Positions 1-7,445 of a stretch of DNA of 13,179 bases are shown in pieces. The number at the start of each line of letters is the position of its first letter. Position 1 is the stretch's first letter. The stretch is from SZUA-146 sp963922815. Its GTDB lineage: Bacteria; Pseudomonadota; Gammaproteobacteria; Steroidobacterales; SZUA-146. The position numbers and the translations under genes were made by a program. The stretch lies in assembly GCA_963922815.1 (NCBI GenBank), contig CAWUKD010000098.1, positions 1 to 13,179 of the forward strand. Direction: 5' to 3'. Under the pieces are notes generated by a model. The model ran no database searches. It was not told where the DNA came from and was given only the letters and a program-made list of their open reading frames with translations.

Positions 1-348
1 GATCAGCTGCAGCGGGCACGCACGCAGCGCAAAATGACGTTCTGGTACGGTGCCCGCAGCCTTAGAGAATTGTTCTACGTTGAGGACTTCGACGAGCTCG
101 CCCGTCTTCACGATAACTTCGAATGGCACGCCGCGCTATCGGAACCTCAGCCTGACGACGGCTGGGTCGGCTACACTGGTTTCATCCATCAGGTTGTCCT
201 CGAGAACTATCTGAAGAACCATCCGGCTCCGGAGGATTGCGAATACTACCTTTGCGGGCCTCCAATGATGAATTCGGCCGTCATCAATATGCTTGAGGAT
301 CTGGGTGTGGAACGCGACAACATCTTGCTCGACGATTTCGGCGGCTGA
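1..348 (+). CDS. nqrF: Na+-translocating NADH:quinone reductase subunit F, C-terminal part (5' truncated)
   Basis: This is the last 115 codons of NqrF, the NADH-oxidising subunit of the Na+-pumping NADH:quinone reductase. NqrF carries a 2Fe-2S cluster and FAD and passes hydride electrons to the membrane subunits. Only the C-terminal part of the ferredoxin-reductase-like NADH-binding domain is here. The visible marks are the FWYGARS segment followed by ELFYVEDF, the nucleotide-binding YLCGPPMMN segment near the end, and the DDFGG C-terminus, all typical of NqrF. The reading frame is open from base 1, so the start lies upstream, presumably after nqrA-E. The downstream apbE and nqrM genes, both needed to assemble NQR, support the call. 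Nothing looks damaged. Confidence 0.95.
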   Translation, partial: DQLQRARTQRKMTFWYGARSLRELFYVEDFDELARLHDNFEWHAALSEPQPDDGWVGYTGFIHQVVLENYLKNHPAPEDCEYYLCGPPMMNSAVINMLEDLGVERDNILLDDFGG

Positions 349-529
349 CACCGTGTCCAGTAAACTTAGTCCGAAACGAGAAGGCGCTGCAGCTCGCCAG
401 CGACTACCTGTGGCATGGCCTGCAATTGCCAATCTCAGTTTGGCCAGCGTGGCAGCGTGTGCTCGCAAAGAACGGCTTGCTTACACGGCGCGGTGCTCAG
501 TCACACGCGCTGATTGTTCGCATACGCCG

Positions 530-1570
530 TTGCGCCGGACAGGTGCCCAGGTTTCAACTTTCCTCAGCCTGCTGCTGATGCTGCTGGTCCAGACTGGCTG
601 TACGGATAACGGCGCGCCCGTATATGAACTGACCGGCTCGGCTATGGGTACGAGTTACAGCATCAAGATCGTCGATACGGTGGAAGCATCGGAGCGCGAC
701 GAGATTTCGGCTGAAGTATCCGATGCCCTGGAGCGCATTGAAAATCTGATGTCGACCTGGCGCACGGAGTCCGAAATTTCTCGTTTTAATCACGGTACCG
801 GGACCGACTGGTTCTCGATCAGCGCAGAGACGTATGCCGTTCTGAAGGCAGCGCAGGATATCAGTCGCATGACCGACGGAGCGTTTGACGTCACGGTAGG
901 GCCGCTCGTCGAATTGTGGGGTTTCGGCCCGACGCCCATGCGCGCAGAGCCGCCCATGCGTGCCGACATCGAGCGAGTCAGACAAATTACCGGCCATCAG
1001 CGGCTTGAGTTGCGTGCTGATCCACCGGCGGTTCGCAAACGCATTCCCGAGGTACATGTTGATCTGTCGGCGATTGCCAAGGGTTACGCCGTCGACCATC
1101 TGGCCGGGCTGCTCGATGCACGTAACGTCGTCAACTACCTGGTGGAAATTGGCGGCGAGCTGCGTGCCCGGGGCCATAACGCCCGAATGCGGACATGGTC
1201 TGTTGCGGTGGAGCGTCCGCTGGCCAATCAGCGCAGTCTTCATACGGTGCTACGCGTCGACAATCGCTCGGTGGCGACGTCGGGCAACTATCGTAATTAT
1301 TTTGAACACGACGGTAAGCGATATTCGCACACGATCGACCCTCGCACGGGTGAGCCCGTCACGCACACGCTCGCATCGGTTACTGTTGTTGAGCGCTCGG
1401 CCATGCTGGCGGACGCTCTGGCGACTGCCTTCACCGTACTGGGTCCCGATGCGGGATTCGATCTGGCGGTTGAGAACGGCGTAGCGGCGCTGTTTATTGT
1501 GCACACGATTGACGGCTTTACCGAAAGCCGTACGCCGCTGTTCTCAGAGCTGTTCGCGGTGGCACCATGA
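530..1570 (+). CDS. apbE: FAD:protein FMN transferase, ApbE family lipoprotein
   Basis: ApbE attaches FMN from FAD covalently to threonines of NqrB and NqrC, on the periplasmic side of the inner membrane. Family marks (numbered from TTG 530) are GTSYSIKIV near residue 40, DGAFDVTVGP at 116-125, DLSAIAKGYAVD at 178-189, EIGGELRARG at 206-215, HTIDPRTG at 267-274 and ADALATAF at 294-301. The start is uncertain: the frame stays open upstream to ATG 293 inside nqrF. TTG 530 is preferred because it gives a compact lipoprotein signal (MRR, a Leu-rich core, VQTGC with Cys24) and a normal length of 346 aa, but no good ribosome site is visible there. GTG 353 would give an overlong leader. The stop overlaps the nqrM start as ATGA, suggesting translational coupling. 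Confidence 0.92.
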   Translation: MRRTGAQVSTFLSLLLMLLVQTGCTDNGAPVYELTGSAMGTSYSIKIVDTVEASERDEISAEVSDALERIENLMSTWRTESEISRFNHGTGTDWFSISAETYAVLKAAQDISRMTDGAFDVTVGPLVELWGFGPTPMRAEPPMRADIERVRQITGHQRLELRADPPAVRKRIPEVHVDLSAIAKGYAVDHLAGLLDARNVVNYLVEIGGELRARGHNARMRTWSVAVERPLANQRSLHTVLRVDNRSVATSGNYRNYFEHDGKRYSHTIDPRTGEPVTHTLASVTVVERSAMLADALATAFTVLGPDAGFDLAVENGVAALFIVHTIDGFTESRTPLFSELFAVAP

Positions 1571-1770
1571 ACACATTTATTACTTTTCTTGCCAGTCTGG
1601 CGATTCTGCTGATCGTCATCATTGCGATGGGTGTTGGCGTGTTATTTGGTCGTCGTCCGATCAGCGGCAGCTGCGGCGGGCTGAACAAGGCAGGGGGATG
1701 CGCTTTGTGTTCCGGTAAGTGTCCAAAACGTAAAACGCAGGCCCAATCCAGTGGGAGTCATCATGCCTAA
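1567..1770 (+). CDS. nqrM: (Na+)-NQR maturation protein NqrM
   Basis: A 67-residue protein with one N-terminal membrane helix (about residues 4-27), then a short cytoplasmic-type tail containing GRRPISGSCGGLN and four cysteines (36, 45, 48, 52). This is the NqrM (DUF539) pattern. NqrM is known to be needed for NQR maturation, and its cysteines are thought to help deliver iron for the Fe site between NqrD and NqrE. The ATG overlaps the apbE stop by four bases (ATGA), and its own end overlaps the next gene, so apbE, nqrM and the CBS gene form a translationally coupled set. The C-terminal residues after Cys52 are polar and unremarkable. Identification rests on the cysteine pattern, size and gene context, which agree. 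Confidence 0.93.
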   Translation: MNTFITFLASLAILLIVIIAMGVGVLFGRRPISGSCGGLNKAGGCALCSGKCPKRKTQAQSSGSHHA

Positions 1771-2164
1771 ATCTTGCAAAGTAGCTGACTACATGAGCGC
1801 ATCGCTCATCACCTTTACGCCCGACATGCCGGTACTTGACGCGATCAGTCAGCTGATCGAACACGGCATATCCGGCGCCCCCGTTATCGACGATCTTGGC
1901 AACCTGGCCGGTATGATCACCGAACTTGATTGCCTGAAGATTGCGGTGCAAAGCGGGTATTACGGAGATCAGGGCGGTCGCGTTTCTGAATATATGAGCC
2001 GCGACGTTCAGACGATTAATATCGAGACGGGCATAGTGGAACTGGCGCAGATGTTTTTGAATTCGTCGTTCCGTCGCTATCCGGTCATGCAGAATGATCA
2101 GATGGTCGGTATCGTCAGTCGTCACGATGTGCTCAGGGCGCTTGAGGACCTGTCCAGGGACTAG
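1763..2164 (+). CDS. CBS domain-pair protein
   Basis: A 133-residue stand-alone Bateman module: CBS1 at about residues 5-62 and CBS2 at about 77-131. Each ends in the usual nucleotide-contact motif (GMITELDCL and GIVSRHDVL). Such modules bind AMP, ATP, NAD or similar ligands and act as energy sensors; the partner here is unknown. I chose ATG 1763 because GGGAG at 1753-1757 sits five bases upstream; this overlaps the end of nqrM by eight bases. GTG 1751 is in frame and would add four residues, but it would place the ribosome site inside the gene. The coupling to nqrM suggests expression with the NQR genes and a possible role in tuning NQR, which is inference. No other domain or membrane segment is seen. 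Confidence 0.88.
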   Translation: MPKSCKVADYMSASLITFTPDMPVLDAISQLIEHGISGAPVIDDLGNLAGMITELDCLKIAVQSGYYGDQGGRVSEYMSRDVQTINIETGIVELAQMFLNSSFRRYPVMQNDQMVGIVSRHDVLRALEDLSRD

Positions 2165-2318
2165 TGCCGGTTCGTCGGCGTAGCTGTTACTGCGGTACCT
2201 CGACAGGTTCGCTGCGTTCCGTGTGTATTGCTCCCGCGGTCATCGGTTCATTCCGGGATCGAAGCTTGTCGGCACGGAAACGCTGTCTTTTCAGGACCCG
2301 CGGCTGTCAGGCCAACGG
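2165..2318. other. Convergent intergenic gap with small tandem repeat
   Basis: This gap lies between the CBS gene (plus) and menA (minus). I see no convincing intrinsic terminator for either gene. At its right edge, GTCAGGCC occurs twice (2306-2313 and 2318-2325), spanning the menA stop codon, as a short direct repeat twelve bases apart. Confidence 0.5.
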
Positions 2319-3278
2319 TCAGGCCAGCAGCATCAGGTAGATAACCAGCCACACACATCCGACCAGCTGTATGGCCAGCGTCATCTTGATGCCATCCACG
2401 AGTTTGTCGTGTGGCGGCGGTGTGATCAGCGTCGTTGCGCGAAATGCAGGCAGCAACAGGAGGGCCGGTATGATCAACAGCGTAACGGAAAATCGACCGG
2501 TCGCAACGAGGCCGGCGAGAATCGCAAAGGCCAGTATCTGCATAAGTGCATAGACCACGGCTACGCCACGCGCACCAACCCGTACGGCGAAGTTGCGTTT
2601 GCCAGCGGCTGCATCCGCCTCAATATCGGGCACCTCGTTGATCTGGAGGATGGCTGCAACCCACAGGCCTACCGAGAGCGAAAGCCACATGACCGTGGTA
2701 TCGAAGGTGCCGGTGACCAGCCAGGCGGCACCGTTAACCGGAATCACCCCAAACGCTATCGTGACGGCGAGTTCGCCGAGGCCATGTGCAATGAGCTGAA
2801 TGCGCGGCATCGAATACAAAACCCCGAGGCCAATTCCTGCCAGCCCCATCCAGACGACAGGCATACCCTTGAGCCAGACGAGCGCGAGGCCAACAATTAG
2901 TGAGGTGCCGAAGAGCCAGTAGCTCAGGCGCGCCATTTCGCCGCGGCTCATGATCCCGTTAGGAATGAATCGCGAGCCCCCGGTAAACGGATAAATATGT
3001 GTCTGGTTATTCACGTCCGTACCGTTGACGTCGTCGCCGACGTCGTTGTAAACGTTGCTCGCCGCGTGAACCAGCGCGGTTGCGAGTAAAGCCAGCGAGA
3101 GTACCCATCCGTCGAACGGGCCCCCCTGATGATAGCCCCAGGCAAAGCCGACCAGCACGGGCAGAAGTGACGCTGTCAGAAATTTTGGGCGGGTCGCCAG
3201 AAACAGACGTTTCGCGGTAGCGCCAGGTGATTTTCCAGACAGGGCGCGTGAATCAGGTTCCAGAGTTTCCGTAGACAC
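2319..3278 (-). CDS. menA: UbiA-family prenyltransferase, MenA type (1,4-dihydroxy-2-naphthoate polyprenyltransferase)
   Basis: A 319-residue polytopic membrane protein with about eight hydrophobic segments. The two aspartate-rich UbiA motifs that bind Mg2+ and the prenyl diphosphate are clear: NVYNDVGDDVNGTD at 75-88 and NEVPDIEAD at 214-222, the latter followed by GKRNFAVRVG. The N-terminal RPKFLTASLLPVLVG segment (30-44) resembles MenA rather than UbiA. MenA prenylates 1,4-dihydroxy-2-naphthoate, the membrane-bound step before methylation to menaquinone. The start is GTG at 3278, with only a weak GGAAA upstream and an 11-base direct repeat either side of it. No other men gene is in the window. 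The neighbouring quinol-using enzymes (NapC-like, FrdC) suit a menaquinone supply. A MenA-like enzyme acting on another aromatic acceptor cannot be excluded. Confidence 0.85.
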   Translation of the reverse strand: MSTETLEPDSRALSGKSPGATAKRLFLATRPKFLTASLLPVLVGFAWGYHQGGPFDGWVLSLALLATALVHAASNVYNDVGDDVNGTDVNNQTHIYPFTGGSRFIPNGIMSRGEMARLSYWLFGTSLIVGLALVWLKGMPVVWMGLAGIGLGVLYSMPRIQLIAHGLGELAVTIAFGVIPVNGAAWLVTGTFDTTVMWLSLSVGLWVAAILQINEVPDIEADAAAGKRNFAVRVGARGVAVVYALMQILAFAILAGLVATGRFSVTLLIIPALLLLPAFRATTLITPPPHDKLVDGIKMTLAIQLVGCVWLVIYLMLLA

Positions 3279-3293
3279 AGGTAGTTTCCGTAG
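3264..3293. repeat. 11-bp direct repeat flanking the menA start codon
   Basis: AGTTTCCGTAG occurs at 3264-3274 and again at 3283-3293, a 19-base period. The menA GTG start (3276-3278) lies between the copies. On the minus strand each copy reads CTACGGAAACT, so the weak ribosome-binding-like GGAAA is duplicated. This could be a local duplication or a binding site. Confidence 0.6.
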
Positions 3294-3308
3294 GTTATGC
3301 AGTTTCAG

Positions 3309-3329
3309 ATAGTATTCAATAAATACTAT
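3309..3329. promoter_or_regulatory. AT-rich perfect palindrome, putative operator between menA and the cytochrome genes
   Basis: ATAGTATT (3309-3316), a five-base spacer CAATA, then AATACTAT (3322-3329), a perfect 8+8 inverted repeat. It lies 31 bases upstream of the menA start and about 160 bases upstream of the diheme cytochrome start, in the divergent promoter region. Size and symmetry suit a dimeric repressor or activator site. It does not match the FNR consensus. There is no T-run to make it a terminator. Confidence 0.5.
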
Positions 3330-3489
3330 TTCAATCAGGACTTTAGAGTTGTTGCGAAATTGAAGTGTAACACGCCGAGACGAACGGAGTGGCGAGACTT
3401 GTTGATGTAGGGGAGGTTACGTATACCTTTCTTTCAGCGCCCAGTTATACAGTAGCCGTAGAGTAATGTCTGAAGTCAGGGGGTTGGCT

Positions 3490-4107
3490 ATGGTTAAGAA
3501 TAAAATGTTCTCTGCGGGTCTCGCTGCGGGTCTTTTTGCTATTACTGCAGCCAGCGGAGCCGCCGATCTGTCCGCCCTGGTTAAGGACTGCGAGGGGTGT
3601 CACGGAACGAGCGGTGTCAGTCACTCGCCTGACATGCCAACGATTGCCGGACTCCCGGTGGGCTCTCACGAGGATGCTCTGTACGCGTATCTCGACGGTG
3701 CGCGGCCATGTGCCAAGAGTGAATACCGGCATGGAGATACTGATCGTGCGGCTACCGATATGTGCACAATTACAAAGAATCTGGCGGAGGACGATATCAG
3801 CGCTTTGGCCGAATATTTTGCCGAGCTCAAGTTTGTCGCCATGAAGCAGGCGTTCGATCCGGAAAAGGCCAAAGCCGGTGAAGCGCTCCATAATAACGGC
3901 TGTAAGCGATGCCACAGCGACGGCGGCAGTAATCCCGAAGACGATGCCAGCATTCTGGCCGGACAGCCGATCGACTATCTGATCAATACCTTTGAGGAAT
4001 ACCGCACTGAAGCGCGTGAACAACCCAAGAAAATGAAAGTAAAAATGGACGGACTGACTGCCGACGATTTCGAGGCGTTAAGTCACTACTACGCAAGCCA
4101 GCAATAA
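3490..4107 (+). CDS. Diheme c-type cytochrome, FccA/cytochrome c4-like
   Basis: A 205-residue exported cytochrome with two class I heme domains: CEGCH at 34-38 with likely axial Met91, and CKRCH at 138-142 with likely axial Met182 or Met186. A signal peptide spans about residues 1-25 (MVKNK, hydrophobic core, ASGAA). I chose ATG 3490 because AGGGGG lies six bases upstream; ATG 3466 is in frame but would put charged residues before the signal. The second domain, with KQAFD, a CxxCH-x-DGG stretch, ILAGQ, EEYR and a YYASQQ end, resembles the cytochrome subunit of flavocytochrome c sulfide dehydrogenase. No fccB flavoprotein gene is adjacent, so a general periplasmic electron carrier, for example between the NapC-like protein and MtrA, is equally plausible. 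Cys74 and Cys92 are extra cysteines in domain 1 and may form a disulfide. Confidence 0.85.
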   Translation: MVKNKMFSAGLAAGLFAITAASGAADLSALVKDCEGCHGTSGVSHSPDMPTIAGLPVGSHEDALYAYLDGARPCAKSEYRHGDTDRAATDMCTITKNLAEDDISALAEYFAELKFVAMKQAFDPEKAKAGEALHNNGCKRCHSDGGSNPEDDASILAGQPIDYLINTFEEYRTEAREQPKKMKVKMDGLTADDFEALSHYYASQQ

Positions 4108-4155
4108 CCACACAGGCGAGCGGTTTCATCGTACGGACTGATTCGGGGGAGTCCA

Positions 4156-4758
4156 TTGAGCGAAAAAAGCACACTATGGAGATTGCCAGGTAAACGCTGG
4201 ATGCTGGGTATACCGATTGGCGGGTTTTTGATGTTCTTTTTGGGCGTACTCGCGCTTGGTGCATTCAACAAGACCATGTCGGTTACCAGTACCAACGAGT
4301 TTTGTACGAGCTGCCATGCGATGGCCGAGTACACCTACCCCGAATACCAGGCGTCGTCACACTTTAATAACGCGTCCGGCGTGCGAGCTGACTGCAAGGA
4401 CTGCCACCTGCCGCATGACGACTGGTTTGCCTATACCTTCCGGAAGGCCTACTCAGGGACCAAGGACGTCTATCATGAGCTGGCGGGTACCATTGATACA
4501 CGTGAAAAATACGATGCCCATCGACTGGCGATGGCCGAACGGGAATGGCGTCGCATGGAGGGCAACGGTTCGGCCGAGTGCCGCAGCTGCCATGCCTTTG
4601 ATGCAATGAATCTCGAAGCTCAGGAACGTCGCGCCCGCCGCAAACATACTCAGGCGGTCGAAGAGGGTGAGTCGTGTATCAGCTGCCACAAGGGGGTTGC
4701 TCATACGCTGCCCGACGACGAACCGCACGATGACTCGGCCGCAGACGTTGTTGAATAG
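4156..4758 (+). CDS. NapC/NirT (CymA-like) tetraheme c-type cytochrome, membrane quinol dehydrogenase
   Basis: A 200-residue protein anchored by one N-terminal helix (about 16-36), with a periplasmic tetraheme domain: CTSCH 50-54, CKDCH 80-84, CRSCH 142-146 and CISCH 174-178. The CxxCH-A-M after heme 1, SSHFNNASGV before heme 2, AEREWRRME before heme 3 and CHKGVAHTLP after heme 4 are hallmarks of NapC/NirT/NrfH/CymA proteins. These oxidise quinol, typically menaquinol for CymA, and pass electrons to periplasmic acceptors. The start is TTG 4156, with GGGGA at 4146-4150 five bases upstream. The gene follows the diheme cytochrome by 48 bases, likely in one transcript. With no nap, nir, nrf or tor terminal reductase nearby, and an mtr operon next door, a CymA-like role feeding MtrA is the best inference. 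Confidence 0.93.
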   Translation: MSEKSTLWRLPGKRWMLGIPIGGFLMFFLGVLALGAFNKTMSVTSTNEFCTSCHAMAEYTYPEYQASSHFNNASGVRADCKDCHLPHDDWFAYTFRKAYSGTKDVYHELAGTIDTREKYDAHRLAMAEREWRRMEGNGSAECRSCHAFDAMNLEAQERRARRKHTQAVEEGESCISCHKGVAHTLPDDEPHDDSAADVVE

Positions 4759-4780
4759 AGGGCGGACTGCCGTCATCTTT

Positions 4781-4786
4781 TATAAT
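4781..4786 (+). promoter_or_regulatory. Perfect -10-like TATAAT upstream of the SnoaL-like gene
   Basis: TATAAT at 4781-4786, in the 58-base gap after the NapC-like gene, 31 bases before the next ATG. No good -35 hexamer is seen at normal spacing, so an independent promoter is possible but unproven. Confidence 0.35.
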
Positions 4787-4816
4787 CCGATTCGTTAACC
4801 TACTCCGGAGGAACAC

Positions 4817-5209
4817 ATGAGCGTAACCGAATCCGCAACGCAGACGTCACTTGAGCTGCACTGGCTGAACGATCTGTTTGTGAGTATCGATGCGAAGGAC
4901 GCCGAAGCGTTTGCCGGTTTTCTGAGCGATGATGCGGTGTTTGTCTTTGGAAACGCGCCGCCGGTCGCAGGACGCGCCACCATTATCGACGCTGTTTCGG
5001 GGTTCTTTTCCAGCATCAAAGCGCTTAGTCACACCCTACGGCAGGTGGTCAGCCAGCCTGGCATCGTGGTGTGTTGGGGCACGGTTACCTACACTCGTCA
5101 TGACGGCAGCGACCTGACCGTACCGTTCGCCGATACGTTTGCACTTGAGAACGACAAGATCAGCCACTATCAGATCTATATGGACATAGGGCAGCTGTAC
5201 GCCGCCTGA
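4817..5209 (+). CDS. SnoaL-like / NTF2-fold small protein
   Basis: A 130-residue soluble protein with the layout of SnoaL-like NTF2-fold proteins. An N-terminal helix (HWLNDLFVSIDAKDAEAF) is followed by a short strand segment (DDAVFVFGNAPPVAGR), a second helix (IIDAVSGFFSSI), and C-terminal sheet strands (VVCWGTVTYTRHDGS, VPFADTFALENDKISHYQIYMD). This cone-shaped fold holds small hydrophobic ligands and serves isomerases, hydratases and many non-enzymes, so the substrate is unknown. No signal peptide or heme site is present, indicating a cytoplasmic location. The start is secure: GGAGGA sits just upstream of ATG 4817. It follows the NapC-like gene by 58 bases and converges on mtrB. A link to quinone or aromatic metabolism is only a guess from context. 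Confidence 0.8.
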   Translation: MSVTESATQTSLELHWLNDLFVSIDAKDAEAFAGFLSDDAVFVFGNAPPVAGRATIIDAVSGFFSSIKALSHTLRQVVSQPGIVVCWGTVTYTRHDGSDLTVPFADTFALENDKISHYQIYMDIGQLYAA

Positions 5210-5278
5210 AGAATGGTGTTCCGAACTGAAAGCGCGCAGGGCAAGCGCTGCCGCGTTACGTAATGGCGCCTCGAACGC

Positions 5279-7444
5279 TCACTCAGGCAGTGATATAGAC
5301 CGTTCGCCAATCGAATAGCTGAACTGCAGGCCGATCAGGAACACGCTGTAATCGTAGGGGTCGGCGCCCAGCGTCAGCACCGTCGGGATCGTGTCCGGTG
5401 CGGTCAGCGCCCAGTCGGTAGTGTGAAAGTCCTCGTATCGGATCAGGGCCGTGGCCTTAAGGCGTTCCGACTTCTTGTACACGAGGCGAAGGCGCACACT
5501 ATCAAGGCTCGACTGCAGTTTGGGAAAGGCCGAGAGGCCGCTGTTAGTGGAATCGAGCGTTATGCGGCTGTCGCCATCGGTGTGCGTGTAATCCAGCAGC
5601 AAATCGATGTTGTCTGAAATTCCCTTGATGATCAGCCCCGCAGTGGTGGTAAAGAAGTCGTCTTCGTGCTGCGCCGTCCAGTCGGGCTGACCGAACAGTT
5701 CGCTGCCGCTTTGTGTGGCGTCCATCTGGTCCCAGCCGGCGCCAAGATAGAGCGTGGTCCTGTCATTCACCAGCCAGTCGATGTCGGCGTTGTAGTTCAA
5801 CTCGTCGTTCGATTGCAGACCGAGCAGCGACTGGGTAAAGCTGTCGTCCGATGCGCGCACCGACGCGCTCAGCGTAATCGGGGCGTTAGGCAGGGTCGCT
5901 GAAGCCGTCAGACTGCCGTATTCGCGGAAGCGATACGCGAGATTATATTTGCGTAGCAGCGGATTCTGATCAAGCGCAACCGGCGCCTGCGTATTGTATC
6001 GGTCGATCGTGCGTTTGGCCGTGCCACCTTTGACTCTGACTTGCCAGAGTTGTCGGGGACGCCACTGCAGCTGTGCCCACGTATCGTCTTCAGTTTGTTC
6101 GGCCACTTCCTGAAATTCACGGTCCGTGTCGGTTCGCTCGTATCCCGCGGAAAGCCTGACCCGATTGATAACATCAAAGGTGGTTCTTGCGTTCAGTTTC
6201 TGGCGCTCGTAGCTGTAGGGTACGTTACTCTCGAGGCGTCCGGAATCGAAGCTGTCCAGAATGACGCCCTGCCACTGTTCGCGTGGTGTCTGGTTGTCAC
6301 GTTCGTCGTAGGTCCAGCCAAGGCGCACACGGGCGCGGCGGTGGGGTCTTGAAACCAGCGACAGCGCAACGTGCGATGTATCGACGGAGCCGCCGAGCCG
6401 TTCACGGGGCAGAGGTGTGCCGACCAGGTCCGGGTTGATGGTGTAGGGGAGCAGATCATCATTCTGCTCCATTTGCCCGAATACCGACGAGGCCGATACA
6501 ACGGTGTTGTAGCGATCAAACCGATAGGCGCCCGATAGCGAAATGTTCTGATATTGATTATCCGGCTCGCGAGCGAGGCGACCGCGCGAGGCGGCGGCGG
6601 GTGCTGAGAACGGATTGTCCCATGTGACGGCCCACGCGTTGTTACGGAACCAGCCCGCATGGTATCCGATACGGATATGTCCGTTGGTGCCAACGTATCG
6701 AACGTCAAGGTCAAAGTCGTCCGTCTGATAGTCGACAGCGGCTGGCAACAAAGCGCTCTGGGTGTAAAACGAGCCGCCGATAATCTGATTGCCGTCGCGC
6801 TGCTGATGACGGTAGTCGGCCGTAAATCTGAACGGCGAGGTGCCGCGCTGGAAACGGCCGCCGAGCGCAACCGTCTGCCGCTCGTTCTCGATGCTTCGAC
6901 TTTGCAGGCTACCTGGCAGTGCCGTGAAACCACTGGTCAGACCAGAGTCTACCCAGTTTCCGGGTTTGGTCAGTAAACTATTGCCCGAGCCCGTGAAGAC
7001 AGTGGCCGTTGTGTCGTAAATAAAATGCGGAAGCTGCTGATAATCGAAGTAGTAATCAAACGTGCCAGGCTTGCCGCCATTCAGCGACGCGCTGCGGGAG
7101 TCGAGTCCAAGGCGTTCGAGCACCCAGGCGAGACGATGATCGTCAGTGGTATAGATACCGTCGCCATCGAGTAGCGCGTAGAAGCCTTTGTCGTTATAGC
7201 CTGTCGCGTCACCGAATTTTGCCGCGTCGTCGCTGACGTGAGCCGCGCCGGCGCTGTACTCGGCGCGATAGCCGCTGTCAAACGGACACGATTCGCAGGC
7301 CCAGCCCGATACGTCCACATCGGCGGCACGTGCGCCAACTCCCGTACAGAGCGCCAGCAAGGCCGAGCCGACGACGACCGCCGTCTTGCCTGAGTCTGAG
7401 CACGGTGCAGAGGATAGTTGGCGTGCAATGTTCTTTATACGCAT
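5279..7444 (-). CDS. mtrB: MtrB/PioB-family outer-membrane beta-barrel of a decaheme conduit
   Basis: A 721-residue exported protein, a little longer than Shewanella MtrB (about 700 aa). The leader runs to ARA-ADVDVSG near residue 40. The mature N-terminus has a CESC pair (50-53), matching the N-terminal CxxC that marks this family. The rest is alternating polar/aromatic strands with acidic and Tyr-rich turns, as expected of a large (26-28 strand) barrel. MtrB sheathes MtrA across the outer membrane and docks MtrC. The ATG lies one base after the mtrA stop, so translation is probably coupled; no strong ribosome site is seen. The last strand (YSVFLIGLQFSYSI) is followed by a seven-residue tail ending in Glu instead of a terminal aromatic residue. 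The operon order mtrC-mtrA-mtrB supports the call. Confidence 0.93.
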   Translation of the reverse strand: MRIKNIARQLSSAPCSDSGKTAVVVGSALLALCTGVGARAADVDVSGWACESCPFDSGYRAEYSAGAAHVSDDAAKFGDATGYNDKGFYALLDGDGIYTTDDHRLAWVLERLGLDSRSASLNGGKPGTFDYYFDYQQLPHFIYDTTATVFTGSGNSLLTKPGNWVDSGLTSGFTALPGSLQSRSIENERQTVALGGRFQRGTSPFRFTADYRHQQRDGNQIIGGSFYTQSALLPAAVDYQTDDFDLDVRYVGTNGHIRIGYHAGWFRNNAWAVTWDNPFSAPAAASRGRLAREPDNQYQNISLSGAYRFDRYNTVVSASSVFGQMEQNDDLLPYTINPDLVGTPLPRERLGGSVDTSHVALSLVSRPHRRARVRLGWTYDERDNQTPREQWQGVILDSFDSGRLESNVPYSYERQKLNARTTFDVINRVRLSAGYERTDTDREFQEVAEQTEDDTWAQLQWRPRQLWQVRVKGGTAKRTIDRYNTQAPVALDQNPLLRKYNLAYRFREYGSLTASATLPNAPITLSASVRASDDSFTQSLLGLQSNDELNYNADIDWLVNDRTTLYLGAGWDQMDATQSGSELFGQPDWTAQHEDDFFTTTAGLIIKGISDNIDLLLDYTHTDGDSRITLDSTNSGLSAFPKLQSSLDSVRLRLVYKKSERLKATALIRYEDFHTTDWALTAPDTIPTVLTLGADPYDYSVFLIGLQFSYSIGERSISLPE

Positions 7445-7445
7445 G

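Noticed and set aside
2223..2900. A 225-codon open frame on the plus strand
   Set aside because: It is antisense to menA, with a highly polar Gln/Arg/His-rich translation and no ribosome site.
3398..3450. Sigma-70 promoter for the diheme cytochrome gene
   Set aside because: TTGATG (3402-3407) and TATACC (3422-3427) look promising, but the spacer is only 14 bases; no better pair was found.
5210..5278. Bidirectional terminator between the SnoaL-like gene and mtrB
   Set aside because: Only weak, imperfect inverted repeats around AGCGC/GCGCT are visible and there is no T-run on either strand.
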